Under the pieces are notes generated by a model. The model made no database searches, was not told where the DNA came from, and saw only the letters and a list, made by a program, of their open reading frames with translations. 64,000 bases of DNA, from the NCBI RefSeq assembly GCF_900109075.1, contig NZ_FNYS01000017.1:1-64000 (forward strand), given 5' to 3'. The DNA comes from Myroides marinus (GTDB lineage Bacteria > Bacteroidota > Bacteroidia > Flavobacteriales > Flavobacteriaceae). The position numbers and the translations under genes are program-made. Position 1 is the first letter of the stretch. The number at the start of each line of letters is the position of its first letter. Of the stretch, positions 42,493 to 52,856 are shown one piece after another.

Positions 42493-43350
42493 ATGAGTAA
42501 ATTAAAAATCGCAATCCAAAAAAGCGGACGTCTTAGCGAAAAATCCTTAGAATTATTAAAAGAATGTGGCATTAAGTTTCCCAATGGTGGAGGTAAACTT
42601 ATCGCAGAGAGTAAGAACTTTCCTATCGAAGTATTGTTCTTGCGTGACGATGATGTGACTAAATATGTTGAACAACAAGTAGCAGATATCGGTATCATCG
42701 GAGAGAATGTTTATCTAGAAGCTAATCTGGAGGTGAATGTACTTGAGTATTTAGGTTTCGGAAGTTGTCGATTGAGCCTTGCAGTTTCTAAAGAAGTAGA
42801 TTACCAAGGAATAGAATACTTTGAAGGTAAAAAGATAGCTACTTCATATCCATTTGTCTTAGAAAAATATCTAAAAGAAAAAGGAGTAAAAGCATCTATA
42901 GAGTTTATTTCTGGTAGTGTAGAGATAGCTCCTAGTATTGGCTTAGCTAATGGAGTATGTGATATCGTTAGCAGTGGATCTACACTAATGTCTAATGGTT
43001 TAAAAGAAGTAGAGAAAGTATTAGATAGTCAGGCTATCTTAATTAGTAATAAGGCATTAGACAAAGAGAAACAATTGCTATTAGAAAAGCTTTTGTTCCG
43101 TATCAAGTCAGTACTCAATGCTAAAGAGCGCAAATACATTTTACTTAACGCGCCTAATGACAAACTAGAGCAAATCATTTCAATCTTACCAGGTATGAAG
43201 AGCCCAACTATTTTACCCTTAGCAGATCAGGGGTGGAGTAGTCTTCACTCTGTTATCCAAGAAGACCAGTTCTGGGAAATAATAGATGAATTAAAAGCAC
43301 TAGGAGCAGAGGGAATCTTAGTCGCTCCAATTGAGAAAATGATTTATTAA
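42493..43350 (+). CDS. hisG: ATP phosphoribosyltransferase
   Basis: A 285-residue long-form HisG that condenses ATP with PRPP in the first step of histidine synthesis. Recognisable are KIAIQKSGRLSEKSLELL, the region ADIGIIGENVYLE, the PRPP loop ISGSVEIAPSIGLANGVCDI and SSGSTLMSNGL. The C-terminal regulatory domain spans residues about 210-285 (MKSPTILPLADQGWSSLHSV), so it is feedback-inhibitable and does not need HisZ. It is the first gene after the attenuator; hisD follows after 13 bases. Confidence 0.97.
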   Translation: MSKLKIAIQKSGRLSEKSLELLKECGIKFPNGGGKLIAESKNFPIEVLFLRDDDVTKYVEQQVADIGIIGENVYLEANLEVNVLEYLGFGSCRLSLAVSKEVDYQGIEYFEGKKIATSYPFVLEKYLKEKGVKASIEFISGSVEIAPSIGLANGVCDIVSSGSTLMSNGLKEVEKVLDSQAILISNKALDKEKQLLLEKLLFRIKSVLNAKERKYILLNAPNDKLEQIISILPGMKSPTILPLADQGWSSLHSVIQEDQFWEIIDELKALGAEGILVAPIEKMIY

Positions 43351-43363
43351 AAAGCAAATTACG

Positions 43364-44653
43364 ATGAAAACAATATATAATCCTACACCAAAAGAATGGG
43401 CAGCATTAACTAGTCGTCCTACTATCACAACAGAGAGTCTGAATGAAAGTGTAAGTACTGTGCTAAAACAAGTAAAAGAACGCGGTGATCAAGCTATACA
43501 GAACTACGCCTCTTTGTTTGATGGCGTGCAATTAGAAGATTTCCGCGTAAGTAAAGAAGAGATACAGGAGGCTTCTAAACAAGTAAGTGAAGAAATCAAA
43601 CAAGCGATAACAGTAGCTGCAAGTAATATTAAGAAGTTTCACCAATCTCAAATAACAACAGAGGCTAGAGTAGAAACAACAGAAGGAGTTATGTGTTGGA
43701 GAAAGAGTGTAGGGATAGAGAAGGTAGGTCTGTACATTCCAGGAGGAACAGCTCCTTTGTTCTCTACTTTACTGATGCTAACTATACCTGCACAATTAGC
43801 AGGGTGTAAAGAAATTGTACTATGTACACCATGTAATAAGCAAGGAAAGGTGAATGAGGTAGTATTATATGCAGCTCAATATCTAGGAATAAATACCATA
43901 TTTAAGATAGGTGGAGCTCAGGCCATAGCTGCGATGGCTTATGGAACAGAGGCTGTACCACAGGTGTATAAGATATTCGGACCAGGTAACCAGTATGTGA
44001 CTAAAGCTAAAGAATTAGTACAAACACAAGGAGTAGCTATAGATATGCCAGCAGGACCTAGTGAAGTATTAGTGATAGCAGATGAGCAGGCCGATGCGGA
44101 TTATATAGCTGCAGACTTATTGTCTCAAGCAGAACACGGTACAGATAGTCAAGTTGTATTTGTAACAACAAGTAAACAGAAGATAGCAGAAGTAACAGAA
44201 GCTTTAGAAACTCAAGTAGAACAATTGCCTCGTAAGGAGTTAGCCAAACAAACATTAACCAATAGTTTAATGATTGAGCTATCTACTTTAGAAGAGTGTA
44301 TTGCATTTAGCAATGAGTATGCTCCTGAACACTTAATCTTAAATATAGATAATGCGGAACAATATATTGACTTAGTAGTGAATGCTGGTTCAGTGTTTTT
44401 AGGTGCTTATTCTTGTGAGAGTGCAGGTGATTATGCTAGTGGGACTAATCACACCTTACCTACTAATGGGTATGCTAAAAGTTATAGCGGAGTATCAGTA
44501 GACAGTTTTGTAAAGAAGATAACGTTCCAAAAACTAACAAAACAAGGGTTAAAGAATATAGGTAAAACGATAGAAGTAATGGCAGAGGCAGAACAGTTAA
44601 TTGCTCACAAAAATGCGGTTAGTATTCGACTTAAAAAGCTAAGTGATGAGTAG
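43364..44653 (+). CDS. hisD: Histidinol dehydrogenase
   Basis: A 429-residue zinc- and NAD-dependent enzyme for the last two oxidations to histidine. Signatures: [86 protein letters not shown] (zinc ligand region), and [21 protein letters not shown] text ([13 protein letters not shown]) near the end. It overlaps the hisC start by 8 bases. Length is normal and there is no anomaly. Confidence 0.97.
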   Translation: MKTIYNPTPKEWAALTSRPTITTESLNESVSTVLKQVKERGDQAIQNYASLFDGVQLEDFRVSKEEIQEASKQVSEEIKQAITVAASNIKKFHQSQITTEARVETTEGVMCWRKSVGIEKVGLYIPGGTAPLFSTLLMLTIPAQLAGCKEIVLCTPCNKQGKVNEVVLYAAQYLGINTIFKIGGAQAIAAMAYGTEAVPQVYKIFGPGNQYVTKAKELVQTQGVAIDMPAGPSEVLVIADEQADADYIAADLLSQAEHGTDSQVVFVTTSKQKIAEVTEALETQVEQLPRKELAKQTLTNSLMIELSTLEECIAFSNEYAPEHLILNIDNAEQYIDLVVNAGSVFLGAYSCESAGDYASGTNHTLPTNGYAKSYSGVSVDSFVKKITFQKLTKQGLKNIGKTIEVMAEAEQLIAHKNAVSIRLKKLSDE

Positions 44654-45683
44654 AGGTAACACAAATATCAGTGCACTAGTTAGACCTAATATTGCTAAGT
44701 TATCTCCTTATACTAGTGCTAGAGATGAGTATAAAGGTAATGAAGGAGTATTTTTAGATGCTAATGAAAACCCCTTTGGAAGAGTTAATCGCTATCCTGA
44801 TCCTTATCAAAAAGAATTAAAACAAGTAATCAGTGAGATTAAAGGCGGAAGTACGGAGCAATTGTTTTTAGGCAATGGTAGTGATGAGGCTATTGACTTA
44901 GCATATCGCATATTCTGTGAACCCAATAGAGATAAGGCAATTGTCTTTACACCGACTTATGGTATGTATGAAGTCTATGCTAATATTAATGCTGTAGAGT
45001 TAATCACATTGCCTTTAGATAGCTTATTTCAGATTGATACAACCTTAGTAGAATCTTATTTAAGTGATGAATCTGTTAAGCTAATGTTTATCTGTTCGCC
45101 TAATAATCCTACGGGTAATTTGATGGATCGACAAACTATTGTTCAGTTGTTAGAACAATTTAAAGGAATAATTATTCTAGATGAGGCATATATTGATTTT
45201 AGTACAGAGGCTTCTTGGTTAGAGCAGTTATCACAGTATAATAATTTAATCATCTTACAGACTTTATCTAAAGGATGGGGAATGGCAGGATTGCGCATAG
45301 GAATGGCTTGGATGAGTGAAGAGTTACTCTATTATTTCAACAAAGTAAAGTCTCCTTATAATTTGAGTGTTATTAATCAACAGCAAGCTATTGAAGTCTT
45401 AAGAGATACGGAAGGGGTTAAACAAAGAATAGAACTATTGCTAAGTGAGAAAGACAGAGTAACTAAAGAGTTAAAGAATCTCTCTATAGTAAAGGTGATT
45501 TACCCGTCAGAAGCGAATTATCTATTAGTGGAATTTGACAATGCAAATCAGATATACGAAGAGTTAATCAGTAGACAGATCATTGTTAGAAATAGAAGTA
45601 AAGTAGTACCTAATACCTTGCGTATATCCATAGGATTACCTGAAGAGAATAACCTATTATTAGCTGCACTAAAAGCATTATAA
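44646..45683 (+). CDS. hisC: Histidinol-phosphate aminotransferase
   Basis: A 345-residue PLP enzyme (class I/II aminotransferase). The ATG at 44646 lies within the hisD stop region; the frame also allows GTG one codon earlier. Motifs: [53 protein letters not shown], the PLP lysine in [19 protein letters not shown], and the phosphate-contact arginine in TLRISIG. It converts imidazole-acetol phosphate to histidinol phosphate. The next gene, hisB, starts 1 base after its stop. Confidence 0.96.
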   Translation: MSRGNTNISALVRPNIAKLSPYTSARDEYKGNEGVFLDANENPFGRVNRYPDPYQKELKQVISEIKGGSTEQLFLGNGSDEAIDLAYRIFCEPNRDKAIVFTPTYGMYEVYANINAVELITLPLDSLFQIDTTLVESYLSDESVKLMFICSPNNPTGNLMDRQTIVQLLEQFKGIIILDEAYIDFSTEASWLEQLSQYNNLIILQTLSKGWGMAGLRIGMAWMSEELLYYFNKVKSPYNLSVINQQQAIEVLRDTEGVKQRIELLLSEKDRVTKELKNLSIVKVIYPSEANYLLVEFDNANQIYEELISRQIIVRNRSKVVPNTLRISIGLPEENNLLLAALKAL

Positions 45684-45684
45684 C

Positions 45685-46776
45685 ATGAAAAGGAAAGTAT
45701 TATTTATAGATAGAGACGGAACAATCATCAGAGAACCTGAAGATTTTCAGATAGACAGTTTTGAGAAATTAGTGTTTCTACCTAAGGCTATCTCTAGTTT
45801 ATCTAAGATTGCTAGAGAGTTAGATTATACATTAGTATTAGTCAGTAATCAAGATGGGTTAGGTACGAATTCTTTTCCAGAAGAGACGTTCTGGCCAGTA
45901 CAGAACTTTATCTTGAATACACTAGCAGATGAAGGAGTAGTATTTACAGATATTTATGTAGATGATTCCTTTGAGTATGAGAATAAACCAACGCGTAAGC
46001 CAGGTTTAGGTATGCTTGGTAAGTATGTTTATGGAGAATATGATTTGGCTAACTCTTATGTATTAGGTGATCGTCAGACAGATATACAGTTAGCTGAGAA
46101 CTTAGGTAGTCAGGCTATTTATATTAATGAAGAAAAAGATGATAGAGCAGCTTTATCCACTATGGATTGGGAAGAAATCTATCAGTTCTTAAAACAACAA
46201 CCTCGAATAGGCAGAGAGTTTAGAACAACGAATGAGACAACTATAGATATAGAGGTAAATCTTGATAGCGCTAAAGAGTGTAGTATTAACACAGGATTGG
46301 CCTTCTTTGATCACATGTTAGAGCAAGTGAACAGACACGGTAATATCGGATTAAAGATAGAAGTGAATGGTGACTTACAGGTAGATGAGCACCACACGAT
46401 AGAGGATACAGCTATCGCTTTGGGTACTGCATTTAAAAAAGCGTTAGGAAGTAAGAAGTCAATAGAGAGATATGGTTTTTTATTGCCAATGGATGAGTGT
46501 TTAGCTCAGGTAGCTATCGACTTTGGTGGTAGAGCTTGGATAGTATGGGATGCCGAGTTTAAAAGAGAAAAAGTAGGAGATATGCCTACTGAGATGTTCT
46601 TTCACTTCTTTAAATCTTTCTCAGATGCGGCTAGTTGTAATCTAAATATCAAAGTAGAGGGCGATAATGAACACCACAAGATAGAGTCTATTTTTAAAGC
46701 CTTTGCCAAGGCGATTAAGATGGCGGTGAGTAAAACAGAGAATTATAACATACCTAGTACAAAGGGAATACTATGA
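45685..46776 (+). CDS. hisB: Bifunctional histidinol-phosphatase / imidazoleglycerol-phosphate dehydratase
   Basis: A 363-residue fusion. The N-terminal HAD phosphatase (about 1-165) has the catalytic FIDRDGT with Asp9 and Asp11, VSNQDGLG and [15 protein letters not shown]. The C-terminal dehydratase (about 168-363) has the metal-binding motifs [21 protein letters not shown] and the repeat NEHHKIES. This is the enterobacterial-type fused HisB, also common in Bacteroidota. It catalyses steps 7 and 9 of histidine synthesis. Its end overlaps hisH by 4 bases. Confidence 0.97.
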   Translation: MKRKVLFIDRDGTIIREPEDFQIDSFEKLVFLPKAISSLSKIARELDYTLVLVSNQDGLGTNSFPEETFWPVQNFILNTLADEGVVFTDIYVDDSFEYENKPTRKPGLGMLGKYVYGEYDLANSYVLGDRQTDIQLAENLGSQAIYINEEKDDRAALSTMDWEEIYQFLKQQPRIGREFRTTNETTIDIEVNLDSAKECSINTGLAFFDHMLEQVNRHGNIGLKIEVNGDLQVDEHHTIEDTAIALGTAFKKALGSKKSIERYGFLLPMDECLAQVAIDFGGRAWIVWDAEFKREKVGDMPTEMFFHFFKSFSDAASCNLNIKVEGDNEHHKIESIFKAFAKAIKMAVSKTENYNIPSTKGIL

Positions 46777-47351
46777 TAGCGATACTTAAATATAACGCGG
46801 GTAATGTACAATCTGTAGGGAATGCCATCCAGCGGTTAGGATATGATACTGTAGTCACAGATAATGTAGAAGTACTAAAATCTGCTGATAAAGTGATTTT
46901 TCCTGGTGTAGGTGAAGCTTCATCTGCGATGGCCTATTTAGTTGAACGTGGATTAGACAAGGTAATTCGAGATCTTACTCAACCAGTATTAGGAATATGT
47001 CTAGGAATGCAGTTACTCTGCACATCTAGTGAAGAGGGGAATGCAGAGGGATTAGGCATCTTTGATAATGAAGTTAAGTTATTTCCTTCGGATGATATTG
47101 TACCACACATGGGATGGAATGACTTTAGTAAACTAGAAGGAGCGTTGTTTAAAGAAATAAAAGTGACTGATGACTTTTACTTTGTACACAGTTATTATGC
47201 AACTTTGAATGAAAGTACCATAGCGATTAACAACTATATAGTACCCTTTTCGGCAGCATTACAGAAAGGTAATTTCTATGCTGTGCAGTTTCACCCTGAG
47301 AAATCAGGCAGAGTAGGAGAATTATTATTAAAGAACTTTTTAGAATTATGA
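46773..47351 (+). CDS. hisH: Imidazole glycerol phosphate synthase, glutaminase subunit
   Basis: A 192-residue class I glutamine amidotransferase. The nucleophile elbow is [11 protein letters not shown] (Cys near residue 77), and the His/Glu pair is in QFHPEKSG near residue 171. [17 protein letters not shown] at the start and PHMGWNDF in the middle are family blocks. It supplies ammonia to HisF. Overlaps of 4 bases at both ends (ATGA with hisB, ATGA with hisA) show tight coupling. Confidence 0.97.
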   Translation: MIAILKYNAGNVQSVGNAIQRLGYDTVVTDNVEVLKSADKVIFPGVGEASSAMAYLVERGLDKVIRDLTQPVLGICLGMQLLCTSSEEGNAEGLGIFDNEVKLFPSDDIVPHMGWNDFSKLEGALFKEIKVTDDFYFVHSYYATLNESTIAINNYIVPFSAALQKGNFYAVQFHPEKSGRVGELLLKNFLEL

Positions 47352-48061
47352 GAATCATACCAGCAATAGATATAATAAATGGGCAGTGTGTACGTCTGTC
47401 AAAAGGAGATTATAATACTTCTAAAGTATATAATACTAATCCTGTAGAAGTAGCTAAGCAGTTTGAAGATGCAGGAATAAAGTATTTGCACGTAGTAGAT
47501 CTAGATGGAGCTAAGTCAAAGCAAATCGTCAATGCTAAGACATTAGAACAAATCGCTACACAGACTAATCTAAAGATAGATTTCGGTGGAGGAATAAAGA
47601 CTGCAGCTGATATTACGACTGCATTTAATAGTGGAGCTAAGCAAGTAACTGTAGGGAGTATTGCTGCTACTGAACCAACGTTGTTTTTAGAGTGGTTAGA
47701 GATTTATGGCAGTGATAAAGTAATCTTAGGAGCGGACTGTAAACAACGCAAGATTATGACGCAAGGATGGTTAGACTCAGCAGACACAGATGTCTTAGAA
47801 TTTATTCAATCGTATGAGCAAAAAGGGGTGCAGTATTCGATAGTGACGGATATTGAGAAAGACGGTATGTTAAGTGGTCCTGCTATAGAATTGTATAAAG
47901 AGATTATAGTAAATAGTACAGTGAAGCTTATTGCTAGTGGAGGATTGACCACTGTAGAGGAGCTGTATAAGCTAAGAGAAATAGGCTGTGAAGGAGTGAT
48001 TATTGGAAAGGCTATATATGAAGGAAAGATAACCTTAAAAGAGTTGAGTGAATTATGCTGA
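47348..48061 (+). CDS. hisA: Phosphoribosylformimino-5-aminoimidazole carboxamide ribotide isomerase
   Basis: A 237-residue TIM barrel. [20 protein letters not shown] carries the catalytic Asp, VVDLDGAK follows, then the phosphate loops FGGGIKT and IASGGLTT, and [13 protein letters not shown] with the second catalytic Asp. It performs an Amadori rearrangement feeding HisF. Both ends overlap neighbours (hisH by 4 bases, hisF by 7 bases). Confidence 0.97.
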   Translation: MRIIPAIDIINGQCVRLSKGDYNTSKVYNTNPVEVAKQFEDAGIKYLHVVDLDGAKSKQIVNAKTLEQIATQTNLKIDFGGGIKTAADITTAFNSGAKQVTVGSIAATEPTLFLEWLEIYGSDKVILGADCKQRKIMTQGWLDSADTDVLEFIQSYEQKGVQYSIVTDIEKDGMLSGPAIELYKEIIVNSTVKLIASGGLTTVEELYKLREIGCEGVIIGKAIYEGKITLKELSELC

Positions 48062-48807
48062 AAAAGAGAGTGATAGCCTGTATGGATATACAGAATGGAG
48101 AAGTGGTCAAGGGAATCAACTTTGTAGATATACAGCGAGCGGGTGACCCTATCGCTTTAGCTAAGCGTTATGTAGATGAAGCAGCTGATGAGTTAGTCTT
48201 TTTAGATATTACTGCAACTGTTGAAAATAGAAAGACACTGATAGGATTAGTAAGTGAGATAGCGAGTCAGATTAATATTCCCTTTACTGTAGGTGGGGGT
48301 ATTAGTACTCAAGAACAAGCAATAGATTTAGTAAGAGCAGGTGCAGATAAGGTGAGTGTAAACTCTGCAGCTATTAAACATCCAGAACTAGTAAGCGAGA
48401 TAGCAGAAGTATTAGGCAGTCAGTGTGCTGTAGTAGCTATAGATACGAAGTATGAGGATGATGAATGGTGGGTGTATAGTGCAGGTGGACGTATCAAGAC
48501 AGCATTAAAGACTGTAGAGTGGGCAAAGCAAGTAGCTAATCTAGGAGCAGGGGAGATACTATTGACCTCTATGAATAATGACGGTACTAAAGCTGGCTTT
48601 GCACTTGATATTACTGCTGAGGTAGCTAGTGCAGTGAACATACCTGTGATTGCTTCTGGGGGAGCTGGGAATATAGAGCACTTCGCTGATGTATTTACCA
48701 AGACGAAGGCTACAGGGGCATTAGCAGCTAGTATTTTTCACTATGGAGAAATCAGTATTCCTCAATTAAAGCAAGAACTAAGAAACAAAAATATAAGTGT
48801 AAGATGA
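48055..48807 (+). CDS. hisF: Imidazole glycerol phosphate synthase, cyclase subunit
   Basis: A 250-residue TIM barrel paralogous to His[20 protein letters not shown] holds the catalytic Asp, [12 protein letters not shown] follows, then the phosphate sites FTVGGGIST and [12 protein letters not shown], and [15 protein letters not shown] with the second Asp. It forms imidazole glycerol phosphate and AICAR with ammonia from HisH. It overlaps hisIE by 4 bases. Confidence 0.97.
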   Translation: MLKKRVIACMDIQNGEVVKGINFVDIQRAGDPIALAKRYVDEAADELVFLDITATVENRKTLIGLVSEIASQINIPFTVGGGISTQEQAIDLVRAGADKVSVNSAAIKHPELVSEIAEVLGSQCAVVAIDTKYEDDEWWVYSAGGRIKTALKTVEWAKQVANLGAGEILLTSMNNDGTKAGFALDITAEVASAVNIPVIASGGAGNIEHFADVFTKTKATGALAASIFHYGEISIPQLKQELRNKNISVR

Positions 48808-49400
48808 AACTAGATATTAATTTTAATAAAGGTAATGGGGTGGTACCTGTTATCATCCAAGATAAAGACTCTATGCAAGTATTGATGCAGGGGTATATGA
48901 ATGAAGAAGCATACCAACAAACCATCGCAGAAGGCAAGGTTACTTTCTACAGCCGCACTAAGAACAGGCTATGGACTAAAGGGGAGACTTCAGGTAATTA
49001 TCTACTTGTAAAAGAGATTAAAATAGACTGTGATAAGGACTGTCTGTTAATTACAGTAGAGGCTATAGGAGCTACTTGTCATACAGGTACTACTTCTTGT
49101 TTTGGGGAGATTGATGATAAGGGCTTTGTTTATACATTAGAACAAATCATTAGTGATCGAATAGATAACAATATAGAATCATCTTATACTAATCAACTTT
49201 ATAAAAGAGGAATTAATAAAGTTGCTCAAAAAGTAGGAGAAGAGGCAGTTGAGGTGGTTATCGAAGCAAAAGATGATAACGATGAACTGTTTAAAAATGA
49301 AGCAGCAGATTTACTATATCACTATTTAATCCTTTTGAAGGCTAAAGGTTTTGTATTGAGTGATATAGAAGCTGTACTAAAAGAACGTCACCTTAAATAA
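48804..49400 (+). CDS. hisIE: Bifunctional phosphoribosyl-AMP cyclohydrolase / phosphoribosyl-ATP pyrophosphatase
   Basis: A 198-residue fusion. The HisI part (1-110) has VLMQGYMNEEAY, FYSRTKNRLWTKGETSGN, the zinc/metal residues in DCDKDCLLI-like text (IDCDKDCLL) and CHTGTTSCFG. The HisE part (about 112-198) has KVGEEAVEVVIEAKDDND with the metal-binding glutamates and LLYHYLILL. It catalyses steps 2 and 3 of the pathway. It is the last gene of the operon, and a terminator follows about 110 bases later. Confidence 0.97.
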   Translation: MKLDINFNKGNGVVPVIIQDKDSMQVLMQGYMNEEAYQQTIAEGKVTFYSRTKNRLWTKGETSGNYLLVKEIKIDCDKDCLLITVEAIGATCHTGTTSCFGEIDDKGFVYTLEQIISDRIDNNIESSYTNQLYKRGINKVAQKVGEEAVEVVIEAKDDNDELFKNEAADLLYHYLILLKAKGFVLSDIEAVLKERHLK

Positions 49401-49511
49401 ATACCCAAATACATGATGAGATATAGCTTTGCTTCAAAATTTGGATATTCTCCTTTAGAAAAAATAAATTCTAAAATATGCGAATTTTGAGCTCTATGCC
49501 TTAGAATAAAG

Positions 49512-49548
49512 AAGGACCTGCACTTGTGATGCAGGTCTTATTGTTATC
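49512..49548 (+). terminator. Terminator of the histidine operon
   Basis: A perfect 8-bp stem, GACCTGCA / TGCAGGTC, with AA/TT extension and a 7-base loop, is followed by TTATTGTT. Confidence 0.8.
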
Positions 49549-49607
49549 CGTTGTTTGTAGTGGATGATTCCGATTTTAAACAAATAGTATTGAATTAAAA
49601 TTAGATA

Positions 49608-50867
49608 TTACCAATCTTTTAAGGCAAATACTTGTGCTCTAGAGCTTACGTTAAGTTTTAGATAGATATTGCTAATGTGGTACTTAGTTGTACTTATGGT
49701 AATACTAAGCTCGTGAGCAATCTCTTTATTTGTCAAACCATCCCAAATTTGGTATAATACATCTACTTCACGTTCAGTTAGCTTATAGTTGTTTTTTAGA
49801 TAATAAGATAAGTCTCCTTGGTGATCTTTTAATGAAACAACTTCATTTTGCTTTCCTATTTGAGCATTCTTCTCATCAACTAATAGCTTGTGATAATTCT
49901 TTAGCATTAGCACATACTGGAACATAAATACACGATTTCTAACGTTGTGTTTTTGGTTCTTACGTATTAGTATATAGTTATTTACAATGCTAAATATAAT
50001 AATTAGAATTATAAATAATTTTAAGTGATTCATACCTTGTTTATATTCAATTAAGGTTGGGGTTGTTTCCATATTAGTGAAACAAATTCCATACAAAACA
50101 CATTGACATAATAGTAGAAGTATATATAAGTAGTACTTACTTCCACGCTTTAGAACTTTACTAATAGCAAGACTAGAAATGAATAAAGCTAATACTATAA
50201 GGTCTAAGAATAAGATATGTCCTTGTCCATAGAAGTAACTAGAAAAGTATAAAACTATAGCGATTATAGATGTAAGAGAATATATCTTTAGTTCATTTTT
50301 ATACATAAATCTCTTAGCGCCAAAAGAATAGTATGTAGATAGTAGCATACCTATGTGAATTAAACCACCAGCTAGAATAGTTGTTCTAAAAAAACTTTCT
50401 ACTATAGTTAAGTCAACATGTAATAAGTTTAGAACATCACTATATATAAAGCAGATTAATATTAATGATTGTATCGCTAAATAGCTTAACCACTTTTTTT
50501 CTTTAAATATTTGATATACAACTAAAGAAGCTCCAAAACCTAAAAAGGACATTCCATAAAAAATCCCAGATACAAAAGAATTAAATGATAACTCTATATA
50601 GTTAGACATATCATGATGTACTGGTATACTACTTAGATTTAACGAAGGTTGGCTACTTAGAATATTTGTTATACTAGCATTTCCTATAAGTATACTATGA
50701 ATTATTTCAGGTGTCATACTGCACAACTTAGTAGTAGTATGTATGATAGAGAAATTCTTTATAAAAGAGATTGCATTTATAAAACTATATATAGGTATAT
50801 AGCTAAGTATAATCATAATAGGTATTGTACCCATTATAAGGTATTGTTGTTTTTTTTTCGAATCCAT
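49608..50867 (-). CDS. Membrane-bound LuxR-type regulator
   Basis: A 419-residue protein. Residues 10-310 contain about eight hydrophobic helices, with a soluble loop near residues 60-90. After a short linker, residues about 355-419 form a LuxR/GerE helix-turn-helix: LTEREVDVLYQIWDGLTNKEIAHELSI-type text (LTEREVDVLYQIWDGLTNKE), then TKYHISNIYLKLNVSSRAQV. There is no receiver domain, so it senses something in or across the membrane. It is divergent from a surface-protein locus across nearly 2 kb and may control it (inference from position). The first lysine-rich residues MDSKKKQQ face the cytoplasm. Confidence 0.88.
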   Translation of the reverse strand: MDSKKKQQYLIMGTIPIMIILSYIPIYSFINAISFIKNFSIIHTTTKLCSMTPEIIHSILIGNASITNILSSQPSLNLSSIPVHHDMSNYIELSFNSFVSGIFYGMSFLGFGASLVVYQIFKEKKWLSYLAIQSLILICFIYSDVLNLLHVDLTIVESFFRTTILAGGLIHIGMLLSTYYSFGAKRFMYKNELKIYSLTSIIAIVLYFSSYFYGQGHILFLDLIVLALFISSLAISKVLKRGSKYYLYILLLLCQCVLYGICFTNMETTPTLIEYKQGMNHLKLFIILIIIFSIVNNYILIRKNQKHNVRNRVFMFQYVLMLKNYHKLLVDEKNAQIGKQNEVVSLKDHQGDLSYYLKNNYKLTEREVDVLYQIWDGLTNKEIAHELSITISTTKYHISNIYLKLNVSSRAQVFALKDW

Positions 50868-51094
50868 TGTAATTTTTATATAAATAACGAGTACTGTTAT
50901 TATAGTATATGGGGATAGTCAATGTTATTTAGCCCTAAACATTGTACTTATGTACTATAATATGTACCTACTAATTTTGAAAACTCAGTTTATGTGAGCT
51001 CACAGCAAAGTATAATTTGTATAATATAATGATAGATGTGAGTTAGTCATTATTGTTATTCGATACTACACTTTGTTATTTACGAAAAGCAATT

Positions 51095-51265
51095 TTATTG
51101 TTTAAATGATAGATTAAATTCTTGATCCTCTTTTATTAAAATGTTAAATATTTTAGAAGTTAGGCTTCTAGTTAAGCTTTTGGGAGGATGTGAAATTTCA
51201 CTTCTATAGTTAAGCTTTTTGGCGATAAAGCTTTGGTATAGAGCTCTGTGTGTGGCTGTATTCAT
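51095..51265 (-). CDS. Possible small protein (56 residues)
   Basis: The ATG at 51263-51265 is preceded on the minus strand by an A/C-rich AACAACAACAAAA, a leader type often seen before flavobacterial genes; the frame runs 56 codons to TAA. The product is basic in the middle (FIAKKLNYRSEISHPPKSL) with an acidic tail (IKEDQEFN). I do not recognise it. Two GTTAAGCTT-containing direct repeats lie inside the frame. It may be a regulatory small protein linked to the adjacent LuxR gene, or a chance ORF. Confidence 0.35.
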   Translation of the reverse strand: MNTATHRALYQSFIAKKLNYRSEISHPPKSLTRSLTSKIFNILIKEDQEFNLSFKQ

Positions 51266-52046
51266 TTTTGTTGTTGTTTTGCTTTGTTAAAGCAAGATAG
51301 AAGTAAAAGCTGTACTATGTACTATTACAAAGTATAGTTCTTTGTTAAAAATTAGGGTAGTTAATGTTTTTATTACTACTCATATTGTGATTATTAAAGA
51401 ATGTGATAAGCATATTAGTTCTCTTTAACAAATGTGACTTACAAAACTAGATTCTTGTAGTAATAGGGTTTAGACTAGGCTAGTAAAATATTAATAAAGT
51501 ATTACAAAGTAGATATTAGTAATTCATATAGCATAGAATACCTTAGTAAGTGCATCTATAACCTGTTCTGCCTTATTTTCCATGTAGATATTATAAAGAA
51601 TCTTGTAAACTTTATCGCCTACAAAACATAGAGGTTTAGTAGACTTTTTTGCTTATTTTGTGAAGTTGTGTATAGTGATTCCTATACTTTTTGTCATTTT
51701 TTAGCAAGAGTTGTTTCGCATACTTTTGTTATGTATTAGCTTAAAAAGTAGCATTAACCTCTTCAACTTTATAACAGTTTACTCTTATTTTATAGTTGCT
51801 GATTATTATATAGGACTAGTCCTTTTTTAATATTTTAAAGTATTGATAATTAATGTTTTTAATTTATTGAAACTATATTTTAAACTCTTCTTTTTGTTTC
51901 AATTTAACAGTGTTAATAGTAGTACTAGGTATCTATTTATGAATTAAACTATGCTTAAGTATAGGCCTCACACTTAAGTGACTTCATACTTTTGTCTTTG
52001 AATTTGTGAAGAGATATAGTTCTGATTTATGTGAATAATAAGTACT

Positions 52047-52136
52047 AACAGTTTCAAATTTTGTGGGGACAATATAAGAACTGTTACGCTCTCCCAGCGA
52101 TACTTTGTTAGGTTGAGTGTTGGGAGAGTTATTTTA
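52047..52136 (+). ncRNA. Possible structured RNA ending in a terminator-like hairpin
   Basis: AACAGTT (52047-52053) pairs with AACTGTT (52079-52085). It is followed directly by an 11-pair stem (CTCTCCCAGCG / TGTTGGGAGAG with two G-U pairs, 52089-52129), then TTATTTT. Two adjacent stems and a T-rich end look like a small RNA or a leader terminator. No family was recognised. Confidence 0.35.
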
Positions 52137-52309
52137 AAATAAACGAGTCAGACTTGGTGGTAAATCTCTAAACAAATTCCCTTACTAACGATTATTATAA
52201 GCTCGCACTAGTTCCATAAAAGGGAACTAAAAGTGAGTAGAAAAGTTTATTAACGAAAAGCTATTTAAACCAACGGTGTTAGTTGAAATATGTAGATATC
52301 GCCAATTAC

Positions 52310-52404
52310 TTGGCTTTGTATTCTTGAGAATATAAGGTTGTGTTGTCGATGGGTACTACATATTCTCAACAGTGTCTAAATACACTTTTGATATACAAAG
52401 TCAA
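52310..52404. other. Nested inverted repeat upstream of the surface locus
   Basis: The outer arms TTGGCTTTGTAT (52310-52321) and ATACAAAGTCAA (52393-52404) are complementary apart from one mismatch, or a G-U pair in RNA. Just inside, TTGAGAATAT (52324-52333) and ATATTCTCAA (52360-52369) are perfectly complementary. A two-tier hairpin in RNA, or a protein-binding site in DNA, is possible. Confidence 0.5.
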
Positions 52405-52669
52405 GATTTAGCCCAATCAAGAAGTTGTAGTTCAATTAATGTCAAAAAAGGAGAGATACCTACTTATGGAATTTCTCTGTTAGTTAATCTTTATCAATTA
52501 TGAAAAAAGGAAGTATGGGAATAAAAAAGACATAGTAATAAAAGGTTTTGAAAACTAGGTTTTGAAAACTTCGCCACAAGATGGTGTTAGGGTAATAGAT
52601 TAAAGAGTTTAGAACCTTTTATTCGGTAGTGTTTTCTCTCACAAGTCAATTCAATCGTTTAAATGTGTT

Positions 52670-52727
52670 ACATCAGGTTCTTCTGATGTTTTGAAGTATG
52701 TAACAGCATAACTCACACCCGCTGTTA
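52670..52727. other. Two adjacent perfect hairpins in the presumed 5' leader
   Basis: ACATCAG / CTGATGT (52670-52689, 6-base loop) sits inside an outer TGTTAC / GTAACA pairing. It is followed by TAACAGC / GCTGTTA (52701-52727). The outer arm of the first and the left arm of the second overlap at TAACA, so they could be alternative structures. Confidence 0.45.
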
Positions 52728-52856
52728 TTGTTCAAAAGATGCTCTTTAAGATAACAATTCTATACTGTCTAAAGTAATTAATGTGATTAGTACTCTAAAC
52801 TCACAATCAGAGTCTATTCACTAGAACATTTTAAAAACACAATTAACAAACAACAA

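Larger units (their letters stand above)
50868..52856. other. Two-kilobase AT-rich region between LuxR regulator and surface locus
   Basis: No gene longer than 60 codons was found. One 56-residue minus-strand ORF is possible (51095-51265). The right half holds several perfect or near-perfect hairpins and a terminator-like structure, consistent with a long structured leader or small RNAs upstream of the 1896-residue protein gene. Direct repeats occur at 51168-51225 (TAGTTAAGCTTTT twice) and 52544-52571. No mobile element or known RNA family was recognised. Confidence 0.5.

Noticed and set aside
51547..51675. Minus-strand stretch resembling a degenerate LuxR helix-turn-helix end (KILYNIYMENKAEQVIDAL)
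   Set aside because: The open frame is only about 42 codons, its only ATG lies midway, and the similarity to the neighbouring LuxR gene is too weak to call a pseudogene.
52310..52404. Invertible promoter (phase-variation switch) upstream of the surface genes
   Set aside because: The inverted repeats are short and close together with no promoter clearly between them, and no invertase gene is nearby.
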